Origin: UBA10427 sp003500135 | Lineage (GTDB): Bacteria; Bacteroidota; Bacteroidia; Cytophagales; Cyclobacteriaceae | DNA: 55,638 bases | Direction: 5' to 3' | Assembly (NCBI GenBank): GCA_963966275.1 | Contig: CAWZYQ010000006.1 | Span: forward strand, 1-55,638 | Part shown: positions 9,049 through 16,801 of the stretch, piece by piece | Position numbering within the stretch: the first letter of the stretch is position 1 | How the letters are laid out: each line of letters starts with the position of its first letter | The notes under the pieces: generated by a model | Database searches by the model: none | The model's input: only the letters and a program-made list of their open reading frames with translations | What the model was told of the DNA's origin: nothing | Program-made: the position numbers and the translations under genes

Positions 9049-9954
9049 TTCTCTTCTCCTCATTTTTCCCGCAGGAATACCAAACATCATTTTAAATCTA
9101 CGGCAGAAATAGGCGGTATCTTTGTATCCTACATCTCTGCCTATCTCGCGAATACTTTTCTTGGAGGTGCGCAGCAAGTTCACGGCACGTTCCATACGTT
9201 GGTATTCGATATAATCCTGAGGGTTAATGCTTGTAAGCATTTTGAAATACTGGCCTACATAATCCTCGGATACATTTGCTACGCTTGCAAGCTGTTTATT
9301 GGATAGGTCGCCATCGAGATGTTTCTTTATATAACTGAAAATATCAATTAGCCGTGGGTCTTTAAAATAAGTAACATTAGTAGCGAGCTGTTCCAGGAAA
9401 AGTTGATTTATCAATATATATCTGAATATTTCCACTACCAAAGCATCGGTGGTGAGTTTTATTATCCTTTCTTTTCCCGGTAAGTTGCTACCATTCTCAG
9501 TAAGAATTGTGGCAGATAGCTGATCTATTTTGTCGCTATTGCTGATTACAAATGGAGGGATGTCGAGCGAGGAGTAAAAGTTTACACTGTCGAAAACCTT
9601 GGCTTCAAATGAAATATAAGAAAAACTCTCAGAACCATCGTCTTCGATATTAAAAGCATTGAGGCTTTCGAAATACTGTTCTCTCTTCGAAATGAAGTCG
9701 TCATTGGAAAGGCTAATGGTTGGCCCGCTTCCATAAGTTACCGATACATTTTTACCTCCGGGAATGAAAAGATAGGCCCCTGGTTTGACAGAGTGTTTTT
9801 CTTTGCCATAACGGATTTCACCACTATTCACCCTGATCAACGTGTTTTCAACATCGTAATAGTTTTCAATCGTAATCGGCTGAATTATTTTGATGTTTTT
9901 GGCTTTTCTAAAATGTACGCCTAGTGATTCTATTATTTTGTTATAATCCTCCAT
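9031..9954 (-). CDS. AraC-family transcriptional regulator
   Basis: This 307-residue regulator has an N-terminal ligand-sensing region (about 1-160) that looks cupin-like (SGEIRYGKEKHSVKPGAYLFIPGG). The C-terminal pair of helix-turn-helix motifs spans about 205-300 (NKQLASVANVSEDYVGQYFKML, then IREIGRDVGYKDTAYFCRRFK). The ligand and targets are unknown. Upstream, 9955-10114 is an AT-rich spacer before the end of the acyl-CoA dehydrogenase gene on the same strand; it holds CAAAnnTA boxes but no clear -33 partner. Its last 18 bases overlap the end of the convergent GGGP synthase gene. Confidence 0.85.
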   Translation of the reverse strand: MEDYNKIIESLGVHFRKAKNIKIIQPITIENYYDVENTLIRVNSGEIRYGKEKHSVKPGAYLFIPGGKNVSVTYGSGPTISLSNDDFISKREQYFESLNAFNIEDDGSESFSYISFEAKVFDSVNFYSSLDIPPFVISNSDKIDQLSATILTENGSNLPGKERIIKLTTDALVVEIFRYILINQLFLEQLATNVTYFKDPRLIDIFSYIKKHLDGDLSNKQLASVANVSEDYVGQYFKMLTSINPQDYIEYQRMERAVNLLRTSKKSIREIGRDVGYKDTAYFCRRFKMMFGIPAGKMRRRESLMNI

Positions 9955-10114
9955 CTAAGAATTGTGCAATAATGGTTTTAACTAGTTTAGTTGTACTGCG
10001 AACTATTGTGAGTCAATAATAATACTTAATTTGATCGTATTCAAACTCAAATATAGTAAAAGTACAATAAAACTAAGCTATTTCAACAAAATTAAATTGA
10101 AGAAAATCGGGGAA

Positions 10115-11254
10115 CTACTTCAGTAGTTCCCGTGAAATTACTATTTTCTGTATTTCTGAAGTTCCTTCATAGATTTGAGTGATCTTGGCATCGCGCATTA
10201 ATCGCTCTACATGATACTCCTTCACATATCCATAACCACCGTGAATCTGTACGGCTTCAACCGTAGTGTCCATAGCTACTTGTGAAGCGTAAAGTTTGGC
10301 CATTGCACTGGCGTGTGCATAATCCTTCTTTTGGTCTTTCAGCCAGGCTGCCTTAAGGCACATCAGTCGGGCAGCTTCTATTTGCGTAGCCATATCTGCC
10401 AATTTAAACGCTATTGCCTGATGCTTGCTTATTTCTTTTCCAAAAGATTTCCGTTCTTTTGAATAGGCCAACGCAAATTCGTAAGCTCCAGAAGCGATTC
10501 CAAGCGCTTGTGCGGCTATACCGATGCGCCCTCCATTTAGCGTGTTCATGGCAAATTTGAATCCAAAACCCTCTTCACCTATCCGGTTTTCTACCGGTAC
10601 TTTTACATCCGAAAACATCAGTGAGTGGGTGTCAGAACCACGGATACCCAGTTTGTCTTCTTTTTTGCCCACTGTAAAACCCTCCATACCTTTTTCTACA
10701 ACAAAGGCGCTAATTCCTTTGTAACCTTTTTCCGGATCCGTTTGGGCAATTACCAGATACACTGAGGCTGAGTTGCCATTTGTGATCCAGTTTTTGGTGC
10801 CATTTAATACATAATGATCACCTTTATTTTCTGCCGTGGTCCTTTGAGATGTCGCATCCGAACCAGCTTCAGGTTCCGACAAGCAAAAGGCGCCGATAAT
10901 TTCGCCCCTGGCCAGTGGCTTTAAATACTTCTCCTTCTGCTCTTCGGCGCCATATTTTTCAAGCCCCCAACACACTAGAGAATTGTTTACTGACATACAT
11001 ACAGAGGCAGATGCATCTATTTTTGAGATTTCTTCCATAGCCAATACATAGCTTGTGGTATCCATGCCGCCGCCATCGTATTTTGGATCAACCATCATTC
11101 CCATGAAACCGAGTTCACCCATTTTTTTAATTTGCTCGGCGGGAAATTTCTGTTGATCATCGCGTTCTATTACACCGGGCAGGAGCTCTGTATGAGCAAA
11201 ATCCCTGGCGGCATCGCGAACTGCAATTTGTTCTTCAGTTAAGCTAAAGTCCAT
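10115..11254 (-). CDS. Acyl-CoA dehydrogenase (short-chain / butyryl-CoA type)
   Basis: This FAD enzyme of 379 residues inserts the alpha-beta double bond in acyl-CoAs and passes electrons to ETF. Domains are the N-terminal helical domain, the beta domain with LSEPEAGSDA and NWITNG, and the C-terminal helical domain with RKSFGKEISKHQAIAF and VQIHGGYGYVKEYHVERL. The catalytic glutamate is visible in QIYEGTSEIQ near the C-terminus, the position used by short- and medium-chain enzymes. It is a single gene with its own gaps on both sides. A chain-length preference for short acyl-CoA is inferred from overall similarity. Confidence 0.92.
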   Translation of the reverse strand: MDFSLTEEQIAVRDAARDFAHTELLPGVIERDDQQKFPAEQIKKMGELGFMGMMVDPKYDGGGMDTTSYVLAMEEISKIDASASVCMSVNNSLVCWGLEKYGAEEQKEKYLKPLARGEIIGAFCLSEPEAGSDATSQRTTAENKGDHYVLNGTKNWITNGNSASVYLVIAQTDPEKGYKGISAFVVEKGMEGFTVGKKEDKLGIRGSDTHSLMFSDVKVPVENRIGEEGFGFKFAMNTLNGGRIGIAAQALGIASGAYEFALAYSKERKSFGKEISKHQAIAFKLADMATQIEAARLMCLKAAWLKDQKKDYAHASAMAKLYASQVAMDTTVEAVQIHGGYGYVKEYHVERLMRDAKITQIYEGTSEIQKIVISRELLK

Positions 11255-11396
11255 GTTATTATTATTCCATTAGTTATCGTTTCAACATCAAATTAAATGC
11301 AATTTTGCCAAATAATCTATGGAAGCATAAAAAATCAAGGGTGATTTATAAAAATGAGCTAAATTTCAGCTCTTAATTATAAATATGGTAAAATAA

Positions 11397-11429
11397 AAAA
11401 TGGATTCGCCATAAGGACAAATCCATTTT
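11397..11429 (-). terminator. Intrinsic terminator of the metalloprotease gene
   Basis: AAAATGGATT (11397-11406) and AATCCATTTT (11420-11429) form a perfect 10-bp stem with a 13-base loop. Read on the minus strand it is followed by a T-rich run, and it begins 18 bases after the stop of the YugP-like gene. The rest of 11255-11447 holds a smaller 5-bp hairpin (11356-11372) and nothing that looks coding. Confidence 0.8.
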
Positions 11430-11447
11430 CTTTAATGAATTGATTGA

Positions 11448-12140
11448 TCAGTCACGACTTCCTAAAAATAAACTGAGGTAATATAATAATGTTGCAAGAG
11501 AGCCAATGGCTGTTACCACATATGTCATTGCCGCCCATTTCAAGGCATCTTTAGCCATGTATTGTTCCTGGGAAGTTGTAATATTCCGGTTTTGGAGCCA
11601 ATTCAGCGCCCTTTTACTGGCATCGAATTCTACGGGTAAGGTCACAAAGGCGAAAAGTGTAAATATGGCGTAACATGTAACAATAACCAATAATGCGAGC
11701 GCCGGGTTAATGATGTTTGGCAAGGCAAAAGCCCCGAACAACATGGCAAAAAACACAATATTGATCACTTTGGCGCTTACATTTTGCAGCGGGACCAGGG
11801 CCGAACGAATTTTTAAAGGTGCATACGCTTTGGAATGCTGCAAAGCATGTCCGCATTCGTGAGCAGCCACCGCTGCTGCTGCAGCATTCCTGCCAAAATA
11901 CACTTCCTCGCTTAGGTTCACGGTTTTATTTACCGGATTATAGTGGTCAGTCAACTGACCTCCCGTATGCATGATCTGCACATCATATATGCCATTGTCA
12001 TATAGCATTTTTTCTGCTATTTCGCTTCCGCTCATCCCTGAGCGCAATGGCGTTTGTGAATACTTTTTAAACTTACTTTTTAATCTGTAACTGACCGCCA
12101 TACTGACGATCATGACAGCTATTGCTATTATGATGATCAT
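11448..12140 (-). CDS. Zinc metallopeptidase, YugP family
   Basis: This 230-residue membrane metalloprotease matches the neutral zinc metallopeptidase family typified by YugP. An N-terminal membrane helix (MIIIIAIAVMIVSMAVSYRL) is followed by the soluble catalytic part containing the zinc motif HECGHALQHS (HExxH form). Three or so hydrophobic segments in the C-terminal half (about residues 120-225) anchor it further. The ATG at 12140 begins directly at the first helix. The protein substrate is unknown. It is followed by its own terminator, so it is likely the last gene of its transcript. Confidence 0.85.
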   Translation of the reverse strand: MIIIIAIAVMIVSMAVSYRLKSKFKKYSQTPLRSGMSGSEIAEKMLYDNGIYDVQIMHTGGQLTDHYNPVNKTVNLSEEVYFGRNAAAAAVAAHECGHALQHSKAYAPLKIRSALVPLQNVSAKVINIVFFAMLFGAFALPNIINPALALLVIVTCYAIFTLFAFVTLPVEFDASKRALNWLQNRNITTSQEQYMAKDALKWAAMTYVVTAIGSLATLLYYLSLFLGSRD

Positions 12141-12210
12141 AGTCTTTTATAATTTAATCCAGTTTTAAAACGTAAATGGAAAACGAAGGTTTACGCCTGA
12201 TAAATAAAAT

Positions 12211-13248
12211 TCAGGCCTGCTGAAGAGGGGCTTTTTTCTGAAATATGGCAACAATTAAACTGATGCCTCCAAAAAAGAGAACTGAAAGGAATTGTGAGGT
12301 GTGGAGTATCAAGGCGAAGAAAACGCCATCCTCTTTTTCTATGCCGTATAACACCAATACTCCTCCTACCAACAGGTGATAGGCGCCTATTCCACCCTGA
12401 ACCGGTGCCGACATGCCCAGGCCACCCATAACAAGAACGGATAATCCGGCTAAAATGCCTAAATGCGAGGTGGCTGGAATGCCAAAAAACACGACGTAAG
12501 CCATCAAAAAATACAGAAGCCATATGAATATGGTAGAGGTCCAAAAACCCACCTGGTTCTCAAGTCTTCTGATGCTCATAGCCCCATTTAATAACTCTTT
12601 AATAAAATTGACAACTTTATTAAATAATGGCATCCGGCTCAGAAAAGCCTTGTGTTTTTTTACCAGATATATAACCAGTATCAATAGCGTGAGCGCTACA
12701 GCGCCTGCTGCAAATAATATTGGTGCGTTGGAAGAGACACTGTCATATTTTTCCCCGAAAAATTTTGACAGAAAGTTGCCAAGGATATCAATTTGTAGGA
12801 AAAAAGTAATTACAATCAGGGAGATCAAAATAATAAGGTCGAATACGCGTTCGGCTATTACACTTCCAATGGAGGAGCTCATGGGTACCCCTTCATTATT
12901 ACGTAAAATACCACAGCGCGTGATTTCACCCGCTCTTGGAAGTAATAAATTGACAAAATAACCTGACATTACCGCGAGGAACGTTCGCCAGACCTTCAAA
13001 TGTTTGTATCCCAACGGGTTTAACAACAGGTTCCACCTGTAAGCCCGTAGAACGTGGCTGATCAATGATAAAATGATGGAAATATATATCCAGGTAAAGT
13101 TTACCTCATGAATTTTTGATTGAAGGTCGCTGAAATCGAAATCGCGATAGACAAACCACAATAAAAATGCAGCGATGACCAGGGCAGCGGAGTACTTGAA
13201 TATGTTTGTAACTATGCTTTTGTTAGTCAATGACCTCGTTTCGTTCAT
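12211..13248 (-). CDS. Flippase-like integral membrane protein (lysylphosphatidylglycerol synthase TM region, UPF0104)
   Basis: This 345-residue protein has about eight hydrophobic segments. It fits the UPF0104/YbhN family, which equals the membrane half of MprF without the lysyl-transferase half. Conserved patches visible are LISHVLRAYRWNLLLNP, LLLPRAGEITRCGILRNNEG and SIGSVIAERVFDL. MprF-type membrane domains flip lipids; the substrate of stand-alone members is generally unknown. Its ATG at 13248 lies 26 bases inside panD, so the two are translationally linked. The link to pantothenate synthesis is probably positional only. Confidence 0.82.
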   Translation of the reverse strand: MNETRSLTNKSIVTNIFKYSAALVIAAFLLWFVYRDFDFSDLQSKIHEVNFTWIYISIILSLISHVLRAYRWNLLLNPLGYKHLKVWRTFLAVMSGYFVNLLLPRAGEITRCGILRNNEGVPMSSSIGSVIAERVFDLIILISLIVITFFLQIDILGNFLSKFFGEKYDSVSSNAPILFAAGAVALTLLILVIYLVKKHKAFLSRMPLFNKVVNFIKELLNGAMSIRRLENQVGFWTSTIFIWLLYFLMAYVVFFGIPATSHLGILAGLSVLVMGGLGMSAPVQGGIGAYHLLVGGVLVLYGIEKEDGVFFALILHTSQFLSVLFFGGISLIVAIFQKKAPLQQA

Positions 13249-13573
13249 TCGGAAAAATCAGGGTTGGTTTAAATTGCCTGGCTTCTTCAAATTCCATAGA
13301 GGCGTAGGAAATAATAATAATCACATCGCCTACCTGGACTTTTCTTGCTGCCGGGCCATTTAAGCACACCTGCCTGCTCCCTCTTTCTCCCTTAATCACA
13401 TAGGTTTCCAGACGCTCACCATTATTAATGTTGACTATCTGCACTTTTTCGCCATCAATAATATTGGCTGCATCCAGCAAATCTTCATCAATAGTGATAC
13501 TGCCTACATAATGCAATTCGGCCTGTGTAACTTTTACTCTGTGGATTTTTGATTTTACTACTTCAATAAACAT
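13223..13573 (-). CDS. panD: Aspartate 1-decarboxylase
   Basis: PanD converts L-aspartate to beta-alanine for pantothenate and CoA. It is made as an inactive 116-residue proenzyme that cleaves itself between Gly24 and Ser25 to make the pyruvoyl cofactor. That site is visible in HYVGSITID, along with the surrounding LLDAANI, the conserved NGERLETYVI and NGPAARKVQVGDVIIIISYA. The length is normal. panC lies 36 bases upstream on the same strand. A TAATTTTG-type -7 box is present on the minus strand at 13600-13607, so panD may also have its own promoter. Confidence 0.96.
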   Translation of the reverse strand: MFIEVVKSKIHRVKVTQAELHYVGSITIDEDLLDAANIIDGEKVQIVNINNGERLETYVIKGERGSRQVCLNGPAARKVQVGDVIIIISYASMEFEEARQFKPTLIFPNERNEVID

Positions 13574-13609
13574 TACTTTCCTCGCTCACTTAATTGCCGC
13601 AAAATTAAA

Positions 13610-14458
13610 CTAAATAATTGACACGTTGTCAATTAATCTGATATTTCCTGCAAAAACTGCAACGCAGATAGAAACGTTTTTACCCTCACCAAGGTTTTCG
13701 ACCGGACGCAATGTTTTGGTATCAACTACTTCGATATACTCTGTGCAAAGCGTGCTGTGGCGGTCTACCTCCTCAATAAATGATTTTTTAGCAGCTTCAA
13801 ACGATGTTTCTTGTTTGGATAGACGCTCAGAAATCAACTCAAGGTTTCTATATATGGCAGGCGCTTCTTTTCTTTCTTCATCGTTGAGCCGAGCATTTCT
13901 TGATGACATGGCAAGTCCATCTTTTTCCCTTACAATAGGGTAAGGGATTATTTCGATATCAAAATTCAGGTCGTGCACCATTTTTTTAATAATGGTTAAT
14001 TGCTGCAGGTCTTTTTTTCCGAAATAAGCACGATCGGGTTGTACAATGTTAAAAAGCTTACCCACTACCAGTCCTACTCCATCAAAATGGCCTGGCCGAT
14101 GTGCCCCTTCCATGATCGAATTCAAATATCCGAATTGAATTTTGGTTAGTGGTTCTTCCGGGTAGATCTCATTTTCCTCAGGCACAAATACAAAATCACA
14201 ATTTTCAGCTTCTAATAACTGCAAATCAGTTTCCAGGGAGCGGGGGTATTTTTTAAGATCTTCCGGGTTGTTAAATTGTGTGGGGTTGACAAATATGCTG
14301 GCGACAACGACGTCGTTTTCCCGCCTGGCAGCAGACACAAGCTCTAAATGCCCTCTGTGCAAAGCGCCCATAGTAGGAACGAGACCGACTTTTTTACCAC
14401 GCACTTTTTGGACTGATATTTGTGACCTCAGTTCGTGAATATGTTTGAAAACCTGCAT
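13610..14458 (-). CDS. panC: Pantothenate synthetase (pantoate-beta-alanine ligase)
   Basis: PanC joins pantoate and beta-alanine using ATP in the cytosol. The 282-residue protein shows the nucleotidyl-transferase HIGH-like motif in PTMGALHRGHLELV, SIFVNPTQFN, the DRAYFGKKDLQQL segment and the KMSKS-like AMSSRN. With panD downstream, both halves of the beta-alanine branch sit together. The start ATG is at 14458; a TACATTTG -7 box on the minus strand (14481-14488) is in place for its promoter, back to back with the promoter of the gene to the right. Confidence 0.96.
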   Translation of the reverse strand: MQVFKHIHELRSQISVQKVRGKKVGLVPTMGALHRGHLELVSAARRENDVVVASIFVNPTQFNNPEDLKKYPRSLETDLQLLEAENCDFVFVPEENEIYPEEPLTKIQFGYLNSIMEGAHRPGHFDGVGLVVGKLFNIVQPDRAYFGKKDLQQLTIIKKMVHDLNFDIEIIPYPIVREKDGLAMSSRNARLNDEERKEAPAIYRNLELISERLSKQETSFEAAKKSFIEEVDRHSTLCTEYIEVVDTKTLRPVENLGEGKNVSICVAVFAGNIRLIDNVSII

Positions 14459-14480
14459 AACAACAAAATGAAGCGGGGCG

Positions 14481-14488
14481 CAAATGTA
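14481..14488 (-). promoter_or_regulatory. Candidate -7 box for panC
   Basis: On the minus strand this reads TACATTTG, which fits TAnnTTTG, about 23 bases before the panC ATG. A TTG at the expected upstream distance is not present (CAG at 14506-14508 on the plus strand is the nearest). It lies between panC and the divergent promoter at 14510. Confidence 0.5.
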
Positions 14489-14509
14489 AGGCTTATTTTA
14501 TTATTCAGC

Positions 14510-14540
14510 TTGAATATGGACAATTATTTTCGTAATTTTG
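14510..14540 (+). promoter_or_regulatory. Promoter of the glycogen-synthase-like operon
   Basis: TTG at 14510-14512, a 20-base spacer, and TAATTTTG at 14533-14540 match the Bacteroidota vegetative promoter. Transcription would begin near 14547, which excludes upstream starts and supports ATG 14577 as the true start of the next gene. Confidence 0.7.
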
Positions 14541-14576
14541 CATGATCTTTTAGAGAAAACAAATATTAGCGTTACT

Positions 14577-15389
14577 ATGTCAAATAAGTTTAGAATCCTT
14601 TACGTAGCTAGCGAAATCAATCCTTTTCTTCAAACCTCCGAAGTTGCCGAACTGGTAAGAAAACTGCCGCAGGCCATGCAGGAACGTGGAATGGAGATCA
14701 GGATTTTGGTGCCGAGGTTTGGTTTGATCAACGAGCGAAAGAACCGTTTACACGAAGTAGTTCGCTTGTCGGGAATCAACATCGCAGTAGGGGAAGAGGA
14801 GAAGCCTTTGGTTATTAAGGTGGCATCAATACCGAATGCCAAGTTACAAGTGTACTTCATTGATAATGAAGATTACTTCCACAGAAAGTATGTTTTTTAT
14901 GATAAGGAAAACAACTTTTATGAGGATAATGACGAGCGTGCCATTTTCTTTTGCAAGGGCGTGCTTGAGACCGTAAAAAAATTAGGATGGGCGCCCGATG
15001 TGGTTCATTGCAATGATTGGATCACCAGTCTTATCCCAATGTATTTAAAAACAACTTACAAAAACGATCCTATATTTAAGAATGCCAAGTCGGTATTCAC
15101 GGTATACGATACCCCATTCTCGCATAAATTTGATGGCGACCTGCTTGATAAAGTCAAAATGATGGATATTGACGACTCCGCGCTTTCACCACTCAAATCG
15201 GGTGATTTTGAAGGGTTCGTAAAAGTGGGAATTGAATATGCGGATGCAGTGATTAAATCAGAAGTAGAATTCAAAAACGGCTTAAATGCACTTTTCAAAA
15301 ACATCGAAGATAAGAAAGTCGACACCATCGAGAAAGGAGATAACTGCGAAGAATCGTATTTTAATTTGTATAATGAACTTATGGGATAA
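14577..15389 (+). CDS. Glycogen/starch-synthase-like protein, GT5 N-terminal half only, motif-degenerate
   Basis: This 270-residue protein matches only the N-terminal Rossmann half of GT5 glycogen synthases, which normally reach about 470 residues. Recognisable segments are FRILYVASEINPF, DVVHCNDWITSLIP (for the usual HxHDWH) and SVFTVYDTPFSHKF. At residues 19-23 the ADP-glucose-binding KTGGL is replaced by QTSEV, and the whole C-terminal nucleotide-binding domain is absent. Glycosyltransfer by itself is therefore unlikely, and a regulatory or binding role is possible. Short proteins of this kind are, to my knowledge, common in Bacteroidota, so the truncation is probably not a recent decay. 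It overlaps the next gene by 17 bases. Confidence 0.75.
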   Translation: MSNKFRILYVASEINPFLQTSEVAELVRKLPQAMQERGMEIRILVPRFGLINERKNRLHEVVRLSGINIAVGEEEKPLVIKVASIPNAKLQVYFIDNEDYFHRKYVFYDKENNFYEDNDERAIFFCKGVLETVKKLGWAPDVVHCNDWITSLIPMYLKTTYKNDPIFKNAKSVFTVYDTPFSHKFDGDLLDKVKMMDIDDSALSPLKSGDFEGFVKVGIEYADAVIKSEVEFKNGLNALFKNIEDKKVDTIEKGDNCEESYFNLYNELMG

Positions 15390-16797
15390 AAAAGCAGGGC
15401 TGTTCCTAATCGGAATGGCCCTTGCCATTTTTTCATGTGAAGACCCGGGAACCATCGGGTTGGAACTTGAACCTGGAAACGCCGATTTTGTCGCCGATTT
15501 TTTTGAATTCCAGATTGAGGCCAAGCAAGTACAGGGCGAACCTTTTTACGTCAGAAAAGATGCACTATTCCTGCAATTTAAAGACAACGAAATTGTAACG
15601 GATGAGGATGGCAATATTCTTTACGATACAGTAGGAGGTGGTGATGTGCTTGGTAAAGTTTTAATGGGCGAGATGGAAGACCCCGACCTTGGTAAGGTTT
15701 CATTGACTACCTATGCCCAGTTTGTAGTGGATACCTCCCAGTATATAAGGCCTGATAATGGTTGGGTTTTTGATAGCACAAAGCTTTTTTTGGGGGTCGA
15801 CTATGTGACCGGGACCTATTTTAATTCACCACAAACTTTTACGTTACACGAACTGCAAGATGATGTAGGTGAAAATGTAAAATTCAACGAAGCGCTAAAT
15901 TTTGACGAAACCGTAATCGGGCGATGTGAAATAGGCGAAGATACGATTCATGCCTATTACGAAAACAGCGCTTCGATATTCACAGAGTTCGAGGTCAACG
16001 AAAGTTTTGCCCAGAAATTTTATAATGAATTAAGAAGCCTCGACGATAGTACGTTTTACTTCCAGGACAGGTTTAGAGAGTTCTTCAAAGGATTTGTGAT
16101 AAAACCGGAAAGTACAAACGGCATTTTTGGCATTAATCCACGGCTAAACACAAGGCTGGTTGTATACTATCATAATGAATCCGATACATCTCAAATGAAT
16201 ATATTTTGGTCGGGCTCTAATTACTATCATCAGATAGCGTACGATAGATCTGCGACAGAATTGGCAGGCGTAAATATTGATAACCTTCCAACAGAAACGG
16301 TTAGTCCTTATTTGTATGGTCAATCCGGCACGAGTATGCTGCCTTACTTCACTTTGGATAACGTCATAGAGGCATTCGACACAATTGATGCTTTCGTAAT
16401 CAATAGGTCTGAACTTTCTTTGGAAATAGAGTTGCCTACTGATACAACACTTTGGGTGTCTTCATCATTGTTTGGTTACCTTGAGGAAGGTTTCGGATAT
16501 GATAGCCTTGCTCATATTTTCACTGGTGGGACTAGTGGTAATGTTTTGAGAAGTAACAGGCAAAATCTACTGTTCCAAATGAACAGGGTACAGGAAAACG
16601 ACTCTACGAACTTTTTCAGGACTACTTTAGACGGAGTTGCCCAGGTAGATATACTAACTTCTATATTGAGAGGAAATATTGGCAGCGATATTTTACTGGT
16701 GCCTAGTCCAGGTGATTTTGGTACCACTGTCAACTCCATAAAGATCAAAAAGGAAAGTTTCCATATAAAAATTTACTATTCAAAGTTAAAAAACTGA
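15373..16797 (+). CDS. DUF4270 lipoprotein
   Basis: This 474-residue exported protein starts at ATG 15373, inside the end of the preceding gene. The start was chosen because it begins a lipoprotein signal (MNLWDKKAGLFLIGMALAIF, then Ser-Cys), with the lipidated Cys followed by EDPGTIGLELEP. The rest is a beta-rich, acidic protein of the DUF4270 family known from Bacteroidota, with unknown function. Location in the periplasm or outer membrane is inferred from the lipobox. It is 4 bases upstream of glmS, an arrangement that I recall as common in this phylum, so an envelope-related role is plausible. Confidence 0.75.
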   Translation: MNLWDKKAGLFLIGMALAIFSCEDPGTIGLELEPGNADFVADFFEFQIEAKQVQGEPFYVRKDALFLQFKDNEIVTDEDGNILYDTVGGGDVLGKVLMGEMEDPDLGKVSLTTYAQFVVDTSQYIRPDNGWVFDSTKLFLGVDYVTGTYFNSPQTFTLHELQDDVGENVKFNEALNFDETVIGRCEIGEDTIHAYYENSASIFTEFEVNESFAQKFYNELRSLDDSTFYFQDRFREFFKGFVIKPESTNGIFGINPRLNTRLVVYYHNESDTSQMNIFWSGSNYYHQIAYDRSATELAGVNIDNLPTETVSPYLYGQSGTSMLPYFTLDNVIEAFDTIDAFVINRSELSLEIELPTDTTLWVSSSLFGYLEEGFGYDSLAHIFTGGTSGNVLRSNRQNLLFQMNRVQENDSTNFFRTTLDGVAQVDILTSILRGNIGSDILLVPSPGDFGTTVNSIKIKKESFHIKIYYSKLKN

Positions 16798-16801
16798 CCC
16801 C

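Noticed and set aside
14577..15389. A recent frameshift splitting a full-length glycogen synthase
   Set aside because: The sequence after 15389 is a DUF4270 lipoprotein, with no trace of the GT5 C-terminal domain in any frame.
16798..16801. glmS ribozyme
   Set aside because: Only 4 bases separate glmS from the upstream gene, and no ribozyme core was seen.
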